A model generated the notes under the pieces. The model did not search any database. It was not told the origin of the DNA and was given only the letters and a program-made list of their open reading frames with translations. The translations under genes and the position numbers were made by a program. Shown in pieces: positions 1-5,303 of a stretch of DNA of 5,341 nt (within the stretch, counting starts at the first letter, position 1; each line of letters starts with the position of its first letter). Source of the stretch: Paracoccaceae bacterium (GTDB lineage: Bacteria; Pseudomonadota; Alphaproteobacteria; Rhodobacterales; Rhodobacteraceae); NCBI GenBank assembly GCA_018222665.1, contig JAAEZW010000154.1, positions 1 to 5,341 on the forward strand, in the 5' to 3' direction.

Positions 1-747
1 CGTTAGGACAACACCGCTGACGCCTATTTTATCGTCAAATTCGGTCGCTACATTTACAGCGTCCTGACCCGTAAGGCCATCCACCACCAACAGCGTTTCA
101 CGTGGGTTTGCGACATCGCGTACAGCTGCGGCCTGTGCGATCAGTTCCTGATCAATGTGCAAACGGCCTGCGGTATCTAACATGTACACATCGTACCCGC
201 CCAAGGACGCTTGAGTTTTGGCGCGTTTCGCGATGGCAACGGGATCTTCGCCCTTTACAATTTGCAGGGTATCCACACCAATCTGCGCGCCCAAAATTTG
301 CAGCTGTTCCATCGCGGCAGGGCGATTGACGTCCAAGGACGCCATAAGAACGCGTTTGCCTTCTTTTTCTTTTAGTCGCTTGGCCAATTTGGCGGTGGTT
401 GTCGTTTTACCTGATCCCTGCAAGCCCACCATCAGAATCGGGGCAGGGGGGTTGTCAACCTTAAGAACACCAGGGTCGGTATCGCCCTTCAGAAAGTGCA
501 CCAATTCGTCATGAACGATTTTGATGACCTGTTGGCCCGGTGTGACCGATTTCGTAACGGCTTGACCTGTTGCCTTTTCCTGGACAGCTTTCACAAAATC
601 GCGCGCAATCGGTAGGGACACGTCCGCCTCAAGCAGGGCAACACGCACCTCACGTAGGGCGGTTTTTACATCATCCTCGGACAATGCACCTTGTTTTGTT
701 AGCCGGTCAAAGACACCGGATAAGCGTTCAGACAGATTTTCAAACAT
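1..747 (-). CDS. ffh: Signal recognition particle GTPase Ffh, N-terminal 249 codons (cut by left edge)
   Basis: Protein component of the signal recognition particle. With 4.5S RNA it binds signal sequences emerging from the ribosome and, through GTP-dependent pairing with FtsY, delivers membrane proteins to the translocon. The visible part begins MFENLSERLSGVFDRL (N domain, about residues 1-90). The G domain follows: P-loop GLQGSGKT at 108-115, DVNRPAA at 139-145, DTAGR at 191-195, VVDGLTGQDAVN at 221-232, and the beginning of the next conserved block, GVVLT, at the last visible residues. The frame is open to base 1. The rest of the G domain and the methionine-rich M domain lie outside the window; the family is usually about 450-500 residues. 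The ATG at 747-745 has an AAGGAG ribosome site (755-760, minus strand) 7 bases upstream. The N-domain start separates it from FtsY, which normally has a longer acidic N-terminus. No damage is seen. Confidence 0.97.
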   Translation of the reverse strand, partial: MFENLSERLSGVFDRLTKQGALSEDDVKTALREVRVALLEADVSLPIARDFVKAVQEKATGQAVTKSVTPGQQVIKIVHDELVHFLKGDTDPGVLKVDNPPAPILMVGLQGSGKTTTTAKLAKRLKEKEGKRVLMASLDVNRPAAMEQLQILGAQIGVDTLQIVKGEDPVAIAKRAKTQASLGGYDVYMLDTAGRLHIDQELIAQAAAVRDVANPRETLLVVDGLTGQDAVNVATEFDDKIGVSGVVLT

Positions 748-804
748 GTCTTGGCTCCTTTCGTCTTTGGCCAATATAATTGCGCAAGGCCCAATATAGA
801 ACAG

Positions 805-878
805 CCCCCGTGGGCGAAACTCGCTGACGGGGGGCGATCCTTGGTATGAGCAAGGACCGGAAGGTATAACACTTCCGG
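805..878 (-). promoter_or_regulatory. Three tandem hairpins in the presumed 5' leader of ffh
   Basis: Three inverted repeats lie end to end. The first is CCCCCGT (805-811) with ACGGGGG (827-833), and inside it a second small stem GCGA (814-817) with TCGC (821-824) closes a 3-base loop. The second is TCCTTG (838-843) with CAAGGA (851-856), 7-base loop. The third is CCGGAAG (857-863) with CTTCCGG (872-878), 8-base loop. On the minus strand they would sit about 60-130 bases upstream of the ffh start codon, inside a leader if the promoter proposed at 894-921 is right. The strand is inferred from the neighbouring gene, since dyads can fold on either strand. It may be a cis-regulatory leader or a separate small RNA. 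I do not recognise it as a named riboswitch or as 4.5S RNA. Confidence 0.4.
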
Positions 879-893
879 ATGAATTTTGATGCG

Positions 894-921
894 AGTTAAC
901 TAAAACAGGGACAAAAGTCAA
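894..921 (-). promoter_or_regulatory. Candidate sigma-70-like promoter for ffh
   Basis: Read on the minus strand, TTGACT (921-916) matches five of six bases of the -35 consensus. It is followed after 16 bases by TTAACT (899-894), or after 17 bases by TAACTC, as a weak -10 element. Transcription would start near 885 and give a leader of roughly 140 bases containing the three hairpins. Alphaproteobacterial -10 elements are often poorly conserved, so this is a suggestion based on spacing and the good -35. Confidence 0.3.
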
Positions 922-962
922 CCCGTTCTAATTCCGTTAGTGTCAAGGCTATGCGTTGTTCT

Positions 963-984
963 GTACGCTTTCCCCAAAGCGTAC
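963..984. repeat. Perfect inverted repeat, 9-base arms around CCCC
   Basis: GTACGCTTT (963-971) and AAAGCGTAC (976-984) are exact reverse complements around a CCCC centre. No T run follows on either strand, so a terminator is unlikely. It could be an operator or an RNA hairpin. It lies about 220 bases from either flanking start codon. Confidence 0.6.
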
Positions 985-992
985 CAAGAATA

Positions 993-1023
993 CCAGCGCC
1001 GATAATAATTACTGACGCGCTGG
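993..1023. repeat. Inverted repeat CCAGCGC/GCGCTGG with AT-rich centre
   Basis: CCAGCGC (993-999) and GCGCTGG (1017-1023) are exact reverse complements separated by 17 bases that are mostly A and T. It lies directly beside the 963-984 repeat. The spacing would suit a DNA-binding site with two half-sites, but no protein can be assigned. Confidence 0.4.
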
Positions 1024-1126
1024 ATTGGATTATCGTTGTAATGACAAGCTAATAACTCGTTACCCTGACAAAATGACGTTGAGAATTAATCTCAGTTACT
1101 TTAGTTGTGTGTGATATTGCACATAG

Positions 1127-1136
1127 ATTGCGCAAT
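1127..1136. promoter_or_regulatory. ATTGCGCAAT palindrome upstream of the LysR gene
   Basis: A perfect 10-base palindrome centred about 70 bases before the LysR start codon, in the position expected for promoter or operator sequences. It lies in a dyad-rich stretch: TGTG and CACA arms flank six bases just to its left, around 1110-1123. Its TTGCGCAA core occurs again at 780-787, next to ffh. It is a possible autoregulatory site of the LysR protein, whose family often binds dyads with a T-N11-A frame. That assignment is inference. Confidence 0.3.
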
Positions 1137-1201
1137 TATGCACTGATGTCGTATGACGTGTCTGCGCATAGGTTTAGCAACCTTAGTCGAGGGGTTTCGA
1201 C

Positions 1202-2077
1202 ATGGACAATTGGGATGAAGTGAAAACAGCACTTTATGTGGCGCGCTTTGGAACAGTGAGTGGCGCGGCAGAAGTACTGGGTGTGCACCATGCGACTGTG
1301 ATCCGTCACATAGATGCCCTTGAAGAACGGTTGGGGGTGAAACTGTTTCAGCGTCACCCAAGAGGATATTCCGCGACCGAAGCGGGTAAAGATTTGTATC
1401 GCGTTGCACAAACTGCGCAAGAACAATTTACACAGTTTGCATCGCGGGCACGGGGGCAAGGCGATAGCGTTTCTGGTGAATTGGTGGTAACGACCCTGTC
1501 GGTGCTTACTCCAAAGCTTAATCCGATGTTTGCCAGTTTTTTGGGAGCCTATCCCGATATTAATTTGCGCATTCTATCAGATGAACGTGTGTTCAAGCTA
1601 GAATATGGCGAGGCTCATCTGGCGATCCGGTTGGGCAAGATGCCAGATGAACCGGATAATATCGTGATCCCACTGGGACGGTTTCGGAATGCGATCTATG
1701 GTAGTCCAGAGTATTTCGCAGCGCATGGAAAACCGCAATCGGAAGAAGATTTGGCGCGACACATGTTTGTGATGCAAATCGGTGACAGCGTGCGAGCGCC
1801 CTTTGCGCGGTGGCTGCATGGGTTACCCACCCCACCGCGTGAAGTGATGCAGACAACCAGTATAACGGCCCATGATCTGGCCATTCAATCGGGTGTTGGC
1901 TTGGGGTTTTTAAGTCAGGCGCGCGCCGCGGAACTGGGACTTGAATTGGCGATGGCTGAACAAGCAGAATGGGGGGATGACATTTGGTTGGTCACGCACA
2001 TGGACCTGCATAAAATGACTAAGTTGCAGGCGATGATCCAACACATCAAAAAGTGGGCGAAAGAGAATTGGACCTAA
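1202..2077 (+). CDS. LysR-type transcriptional regulator
   Basis: A 291-residue DNA-binding regulator of the LysR family, the usual length for it. The N-terminal winged helix-turn-helix covers about residues 1-62. The helix-turn-helix is around 18-37 (TVSGAAEVLGVHHATVIRHI), followed by the family signature ALEERLGVKLFQRHPRGYSAT at 39-59 and a linker helix to about 85. Residues from about 92 form the effector-binding domain: GELVVTT, the FLGAYPDINLRI stretch at 113-124, AHLAIRLG at 138-145, and a second half with SGVGLGFLSQ at 230-239. The ATG has a GAGGGG ribosome site at 1189-1194, 7 bases upstream. The gene is divergent from ffh and convergent with the ArsR-type gene, and its TAA overlaps that gene's stop. 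LysR proteins often control a divergent neighbour and themselves, but ffh is an unlikely target, so the regulon and effector are unknown. The gene appears intact. Confidence 0.93.
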   Translation: MDNWDEVKTALYVARFGTVSGAAEVLGVHHATVIRHIDALEERLGVKLFQRHPRGYSATEAGKDLYRVAQTAQEQFTQFASRARGQGDSVSGELVVTTLSVLTPKLNPMFASFLGAYPDINLRILSDERVFKLEYGEAHLAIRLGKMPDEPDNIVIPLGRFRNAIYGSPEYFAAHGKPQSEEDLARHMFVMQIGDSVRAPFARWLHGLPTPPREVMQTTSITAHDLAIQSGVGLGFLSQARAAELGLELAMAEQAEWGDDIWLVTHMDLHKMTKLQAMIQHIKKWAKENWT

Positions 2078-2424
2078 GACGGTGTGTCGACGGACAGGTC
2101 TTGAGTCTCTAAAAACGCCTCAAGCGCGTCGATATTCAGCGCATCATATTGTCCAAAACTTTGCATCCAAACCGCCGCATCACGCATCGCGTCGGGTTCC
2201 AATTTGCACCATTTAACGCGCCCGCGCTTTTCCTGGGAAATCAGGCCCGCCCTGGTCAGGATCACAAGGTGTTTTGATATGGCGGCCAGTGACATGTCAA
2301 ATGGCGCAGCCACATCTGTTACTGCCATGTCGTCTTCTAGCAGCATCATCAAAATATCTCGCCGGGTCGCATCGGCAAGCGAGGCAAAAATAAAATCAAT
2401 TTTTTTTGTGGTGGACATGAGCAT
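2074..2424 (-). CDS. ArsR-type winged-helix transcriptional regulator
   Basis: A 116-residue protein with the winged helix-turn-helix of the ArsR family over almost its whole length: SLADATRRDILMMLL at 15-29, PFDMSLAAISKHLVILTRAGLI at 41-62 (HTH with recognition helix) and a beta wing around 63-75 (QEKRGRVKWCKLEP). It lacks the paired-cysteine metal site of classical ArsR/SmtB sensors; Cys73 is its only cysteine. It resembles the ArsR subgroup that often sits next to an SRPBCC-family gene, but no such partner is in the window. The start is uncertain: the ATG at 2424-2422 and a second at 2418-2416 (residue 3) both lack a clear ribosome site. Codons 6-8 contain a run of eight A bases (complement of 2400-2407), a possible slippage site. 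The TAG stop (2076-2074) overlaps the LysR stop. It is a probable repressor, with ligand and target unknown. Confidence 0.88.
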   Translation of the reverse strand: MLMSTTKKIDFIFASLADATRRDILMMLLEDDMAVTDVAAPFDMSLAAISKHLVILTRAGLISQEKRGRVKWCKLEPDAMRDAAVWMQSFGQYDALNIDALEAFLETQDLSVDTPS

Positions 2425-2560
2425 GATTTAATTCAAGGTACCGTCACACTAATACTGCATCTGGTCCACTGTCTGCAATGCCATCCGAGCAAAGTGAGAA
2501 AATAATAAACCAAACGGTTGAATATGTAAAACTAACCATTCGTGAGAAAATTAAGTGCTC

Positions 2561-2590
2561 TTGGTGGAAGATAGATTTTGGTGATTTAAT
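2561..2590 (+). promoter_or_regulatory. Candidate promoter of the atp operon
   Basis: The 221-base spacer before atpI is strongly AT-rich and must hold the operon promoter. The best pair seen is TTGGTG (2561-2566) as a weak -35 and TTTAAT (2585-2590, five of six consensus bases) as -10, 18 bases apart. A second -10-like TACAAT is at 2596-2601 without a good -35. No operator is evident. Confidence 0.3.
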
Positions 2591-2645
2591 AAATATACAA
2601 TAGAAACAATGAGATAGATAAAGCTCTTATGCGTCAGGTTGTCGG

Positions 2646-3035
2646 TTGACTCAGTTAAAACTTCAGCCTATTACACGCACGAGTGAAAGTTTGGAGCATG
2701 TATTGGAGCCAGATCGCGATTTTGACCCTCTCAAACATCTTGAAGAGCGGATCGACGCGGCGAAGCAGGTGCATGATAATGTTCCTAAAACAGAAGAGCA
2801 TTATTCGGCGGCGCAGATAGGTTGGCGAATGGTAACGGAGCTGGTCACAGGACTTGGGATCGGTTTTGGAATTGGATATGGTTTGGATATCACCATCGGG
2901 TCTTCCCCATTTATGATGGTAATTTTTACATTGCTGGGTTTTGCAGCTGGCATCAAAACAATGATGCGATCAGCTAGGGAAATCCAAAGTGGAACTACGG
3001 ACGCATCTGCGACCGAAGATGATAAAAGGACGTGA
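2646..3035 (+). CDS. atpI: ATP synthase subunit I (AtpI), F0 assembly factor
   Basis: Small membrane protein encoded first in many atp operons. In the family it is linked to c-ring assembly or stability and possibly Mg2+ handling, and it is not part of the finished enzyme. There are two membrane segments, about residues 61-81 (with [11 protein letters not shown]) and 88-106 ([19 protein letters not shown]). They are preceded by a charged region [14 protein letters not shown] at 27-40 and followed by a short polar tail. The frame opens after a stop at 2619-2621 and has no ATG before residue 62, so a non-ATG start is required. The longest choice is TTG at 2646 (129 residues). An inner TTG at 2703, with GGAG at 2693-2696 six bases upstream, would give 110 residues beginning [11 protein letters not shown], closer to the family's usual beginning and perhaps the true start. 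The TGA is followed after 4 bases by the preferred atpB start. Confidence 0.88.
   Translation: MTQLKLQPITRTSESLEHVLEPDRDFDPLKHLEERIDAAKQVHDNVPKTEEHYSAAQIGWRMVTELVTGLGIGFGIGYGLDITIGSSPFMMVIFTLLGFAAGIKTMMRSAREIQSGTTDASATEDDKRT
3025..3030 (+). promoter_or_regulatory. Ribosome site deciding the atpB start
   Basis: AAAGGA ends 9 bases before the GTG at 3040. The in-frame ATGs further upstream, at 2989 and 3019, have no comparable purine-rich site, and starting there would extend atpB far into atpI. Confidence 0.6.
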
Positions 3036-3039
3036 GAAC

Positions 3040-3789
3040 GTGGCAAGCGAAGCAAAGTCTGAAGGTTTGGTCTTTCACCCAATGGACCAGTTCATTGTAA
3101 AGCCATTTTTCGGTAGCGGATCTATCGAATTCTACACATTCACAAACGCTGCATTCTGGATGATGATTTCAGTTGTGATGGTTATCGTATTACTTGTTTT
3201 GGCCACTTCACGTCGGTCAATTGTACCGTCACGAGCTCAGTCTTTAGCTGAGCTGGCTTATGGTTTTGTCTACAAAATGGTCGAAGACGTCGCTGGTAAG
3301 GACGGCGTGGCTTACTTTCCATATATTATGACCCTGTTCATGTTTATTGTATGTGCTAACTTTGCCGGATTGCTGCCAATGTCATTTACGACCACATCTC
3401 ACATCGCAGTTACCGCGGTTATGGCAATGCTAGTTTTCTTGTCAGTAACAATCCTTGGTTTTGTGAAGAACGGAGCATCTTTTCTCTCGCTCTTTTGGAT
3501 TTCTTCTGCGCCACTTCCACTCAGACCAATCTTAGCGTTGATAGAGGTCATTTCATACTTCGTCAGACCAATAAGTCACTCTATTCGTTTGGCTGGCAAT
3601 ATGATGGCTGGTCACGCAGTTATCAAAGTTTTCGCTGCGTTCGCTGGCGTTGCACTGATTGCACCGTTATCTATCGTAGCAATCACTGCAATTTACGCGC
3701 TGGAAGTGCTGGTTTCTTTCATACAAGCGTATGTGTTCGCAATCTTAACTTGTGTGTATCTCAAGGATGCACTTCACCCTCACCACTAA
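3040..3789 (+). CDS. atpB: F0 ATP synthase subunit a (AtpB)
   Basis: Integral membrane stator that forms the two proton half-channels against the c-ring. From the GTG at 3040 it is 249 residues. [14 protein letters not shown] (13-26) precedes about five or six membrane helices. The essential arginine is Arg183 in [12 protein letters not shown] (equivalent to E. coli Arg210), and Gln229 in SFIQAYVF corresponds to E. coli Gln252. His192 and Glu222 fall at the E. coli Glu219 and His245 positions, the reciprocal swap also found in mitochondrial subunit a. The GTG start is preferred because it has an AAAGGA site, leaves a 4-base gap after atpI, and puts the conserved HPMDQF near the N-terminus as in related proteins. 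In-frame ATGs at 2989 and 3019 would add 17 or 7 residues encoded within atpI. It is co-transcribed with atpE, 30 bases downstream. Confidence 0.95.
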   Translation: MASEAKSEGLVFHPMDQFIVKPFFGSGSIEFYTFTNAAFWMMISVVMVIVLLVLATSRRSIVPSRAQSLAELAYGFVYKMVEDVAGKDGVAYFPYIMTLFMFIVCANFAGLLPMSFTTTSHIAVTAVMAMLVFLSVTILGFVKNGASFLSLFWISSAPLPLRPILALIEVISYFVRPISHSIRLAGNMMAGHAVIKVFAAFAGVALIAPLSIVAITAIYALEVLVSFIQAYVFAILTCVYLKDALHPHH

Positions 3790-3819
3790 TTACAAAGATT
3801 TAACTCAAGGAGAAAGCCA

Positions 3820-4056
3820 ATGGAAGGCGATATCGTACAAATGGGCGCATATGTAGGCGCAGGTTTAGCATGTACAGGGATGGGAGGCGCAGCGGTTGGC
3901 GTGGGCCATGTAGTTGGTAACTTTCTATCAGGTGCGTTGAGAAACCCCTCAGCCGCAGCTGGCCAAACTGCAACTATGTTTATTGGTATAGCGTTTGCAG
4001 AAGCCCTAGGTATTTTCTCATTCCTTGTTGCACTTCTCTTGATGTTCGCAGTCTAA
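3820..4056 (+). CDS. atpE: F0 ATP synthase subunit c (AtpE)
   Basis: Proteolipid of the rotating c-ring, 78 residues, a two-helix hairpin. Helix 1 (about 10-37) carries the glycine-rich packing region [17 protein letters not shown]. The polar loop ALRNPS (39-44) contacts the F1 gamma and epsilon foot, and helix 2 (about 52-77) has the proton-carrying Glu61 in [13 protein letters not shown]. Residue 62 is alanine and no Na+-type ligand set is apparent, so proton coupling is expected. A strong AAGGAG site (3807-3812), 7 bases before the ATG, fits the need for many c copies per complex. A hairpin (4080-4113) lies between this gene and atpX. The sequence closely follows the alphaproteobacterial type. 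No anomaly is seen. Confidence 0.97.
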   Translation: MEGDIVQMGAYVGAGLACTGMGGAAVGVGHVVGNFLSGALRNPSAAAGQTATMFIGIAFAEALGIFSFLVALLLMFAV

Positions 4057-4079
4057 TTTCGTGCGGAATTAAGCCATAC

Positions 4080-4113
4080 AATTGGACAAGCTTAACTTAA
4101 CGCTTGTCCAGTT
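4080..4113 (+). promoter_or_regulatory. Hairpin between atpE and atpX
   Basis: TGGACAAGC (4083-4091) and GCTTGTCCA (4102-4110) are exact reverse complements with a 10-base AT-rich loop. Three more outer pairs, one of them a U-G wobble, extend the stem to 12. The sequence after it (TTATCTAG) is only weakly T-rich, so it is at best a leaky terminator. It could also be a block to 3' exonucleases that stabilises the upstream atpE message. Either role would raise the amount of c relative to b' and b. This functional reading is inference. Confidence 0.6.
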
Positions 4114-4138
4114 TATCTAGGTTCCGACGGAGGACATC

Positions 4139-4684
4139 ATGGCAACGCCAACAACAGAAACAATAAGCGCTTGTGTTGACTCATATGGGAGCGCGATAGG
4201 GATGCCACAATTGTGTGGCGAATGGATGAGTAACCAAATCTTTTGGCTTCTAATCACCCTAATGATTATTTTCGTCGTTCTGTCTCGCATTGCGCTCCCT
4301 CGCATTGCAACGATTTTGACTGAACGTCAGGGAACGATCACAAATGACATCGCAGCAGCCGAAGATCTGAAGGCAAAAGCAGCAGCAGCTGAAGAGGCCT
4401 ATCAGCAGGCATTGATCGACGCTCGTGCAGAAGCAGCACGGATCGTCGAGGCGACCAAAGCTGAAATAAAAGCGGACTTGGATGCAGCAATGGCAACAGC
4501 GGATGCAGAGATTACCGAAAAGGCGAAAGCTAGCGAAGCAGTTATTGCAGACATCCGTTCGAATGCAATGGCAAGTGTAGAAGAAGTTGCCAAAGCTACA
4601 GCCAAGGAATTGGTTGCGGCACTTGGTGGCAAAACAGATGAAAAAGCGATCAACAAAGCTGTTGACGCGCATTTAAAGGGATAA
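4139..4684 (+). CDS. atpX: F0 ATP synthase subunit b' (second b-type stalk subunit)
   Basis: One of two b-type peripheral stalk subunits, which pair as a b/b' dimer to hold F1 (through delta) against subunit a. It has 181 residues: a 30-residue N-terminal segment with GMPQLCGEW (21-29), one membrane helix about 33-52 ([17 protein letters not shown]), the conserved RIALPRI, then a long Ala/Glu/Lys-rich coiled coil (about 60-160) and a short C-terminal domain that includes [15 protein letters not shown]. The GMPQL motif and ALPRI after the membrane helix mark b' of alphaproteobacteria. The ATG has GGAGG at 4129-4133, 5 bases upstream. Two cysteines, Cys12 and Cys26, lie in the segment expected outside the cytoplasmic membrane. 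It is followed after 4 bases by atpF. Databases may also name it atpG, atpF2 or atpF'. Confidence 0.94.
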   Translation: MATPTTETISACVDSYGSAIGMPQLCGEWMSNQIFWLLITLMIIFVVLSRIALPRIATILTERQGTITNDIAAAEDLKAKAAAAEEAYQQALIDARAEAARIVEATKAEIKADLDAAMATADAEITEKAKASEAVIADIRSNAMASVEEVAKATAKELVAALGGKTDEKAINKAVDAHLKG

Positions 4685-4688
4685 GGCG

Positions 4689-5246
4689 ATGCGGATATTA
4701 GCAGCACTTTCAACCTTAGTCCTTGCTGGCCCTGCTTATGCAGCGTCTGGATCATTCTTTTCACTGGGCAACACAAATTTTGTCGTAACACTTGGCTTCA
4801 TCGGCTTCATTCTGGTTTTGATTTATTTCAAGGTGCCAGGCATGCTTGGAAAGATGTTGGATCAGCGCGCTGACGGCATCAAGAGCGAGTTGGACGAGGC
4901 CCGTAGCCTGCGTGATGAGGCACAAAGCATTTTGGCTTCTTATGAACGCAAGCTGAAAGAAGTTCAGGAACAAGCCGAGCGTATCGTAGCAAGCGCGAAA
5001 GCCGATGCAGAAGCAGCGGCTGAGCAAGCGAAAGCAGATTTGTCCAATTCAGTTGCCCGCCGTATGGCCGCAGCAGAAGATCAAATAGCATCAGCACAGG
5101 CCGCAGCGGAAAAAGACGTCCGTGACGCAGCCGTAAACGTCGCAATCGGTGCGGCCCGTGAAGTGATCGCAGCGCAGTTAACAGCTGCGGCCGCGAATAA
5201 ACTGATCGACGCAGCAATCAGCGACGTTGAAGACAAGCTTCACTAA
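4689..5246 (+). CDS. atpF: F0 ATP synthase subunit b (AtpF)
   Basis: Second peripheral stalk subunit, 185 residues, partner of b'. Residues 1-18 (MRILAALSTLVLAGPAYA) look like a cleavable signal peptide with an AYA cleavage motif before ASG, a trait of Rhodobacteraceae b subunits. Then come FFSLGNTNFVVTLGFIGF with the membrane helix at about 31-47, YFKVPGMLGKMLDQRA (46-61), a long charged coiled coil (about 60-150) and a C-terminal region AAREVIAAQLTAAAANKLID that would contact the F1 delta subunit. The ATG lies 4 bases after the atpX stop. AAGGGA at 4676-4681, overlapping the end of atpX, is its ribosome site, so translational coupling is likely. The operon ends here with a strong terminator, so the F1 genes are not downstream. 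Confidence 0.95.
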   Translation: MRILAALSTLVLAGPAYAASGSFFSLGNTNFVVTLGFIGFILVLIYFKVPGMLGKMLDQRADGIKSELDEARSLRDEAQSILASYERKLKEVQEQAERIVASAKADAEAAAEQAKADLSNSVARRMAAAEDQIASAQAAAEKDVRDAAVNVAIGAAREVIAAQLTAAAANKLIDAAISDVEDKLH

Positions 5247-5266
5247 GAAATTGCTTTGGTAAGATT

Positions 5267-5297
5267 AAAAAACCCAGCCTTTGAGCTGGGTTTTTTT
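5267..5297. terminator. Intrinsic terminator after atpF, probably bidirectional
   Basis: CCCAGC (5273-5278) pairs with GCTGGG (5285-5290) around the loop CTTTGA. Six A bases precede the stem and seven T bases follow it, so the stem can extend to 12 pairs, and the reverse strand also reads as a hairpin followed by T bases. It lies 20 bases after the atpF stop and ends the F0 operon. The symmetry would also suit a convergent gene arriving from the right. Confidence 0.93.
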
Positions 5298-5303
5298 GTA
5301 TCG

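Larger units (their letters stand above)
748..1201. other. Gene-free divergent intergenic region between ffh and the LysR gene
   Basis: This 454-base stretch holds no convincing gene on either strand. It separates two divergently transcribed genes, so it must carry both promoters. Going from left to right it contains: the ffh ribosome site; two copies of GGCC(C)AATATA (769-778 and 788-798) flanking a TTGCGCAA palindrome (780-787); three adjacent hairpins (805-878); a candidate ffh promoter (894-921, minus); a perfect 9-base-arm inverted repeat (963-984); a 7-base-arm inverted repeat (993-1023); TGAGA/TCTCA arms (1080-1094); and a second TTGCGCAA palindrome inside ATTGCGCAAT (1127-1136). None of the hairpins is followed by a T tract on either strand, so they do not look like intrinsic terminators. 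The density of dyad symmetry is high for a region between two ordinary genes. Confidence 0.7.

Noticed and set aside
102..779. Open frames on the plus strand of 75, 98 and 69 codons
   Set aside because: They are shadows of ffh, whose minus-strand protein carries all the family motifs.
850..880. Possible 4.5S/SRP RNA, because GGACCGGAAGG resembles the conserved GGTCCGGAAGG and lies beside ffh
   Set aside because: The essential continuation of the motif (GGAAGCAGCC type tetraloop and asymmetric loop) is missing, and the bases are explained by a simple CCGGAAG/CTTCCGG dyad.
963..984. Intrinsic terminator
   Set aside because: There is a strong stem but no T tract on either strand, and no gene ends nearby.
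1101..1459. Minus-strand open frames of about 100 codons across the start of the LysR gene
   Set aside because: They overlap a well-supported LysR gene, show no protein-like domain, and lack clear ribosome sites.
3495..3803. 102-codon plus-strand frame inside atpB
   Set aside because: It is an alternate frame of atpB, which has all functional residues intact in its own frame.
4259..5217. Long minus-strand open frames opposite atpX and atpF
   Set aside because: They are by-products of alanine-, glutamate- and lysine-rich coiled-coil codons on the plus strand; their translations are low-complexity with no recognisable family.
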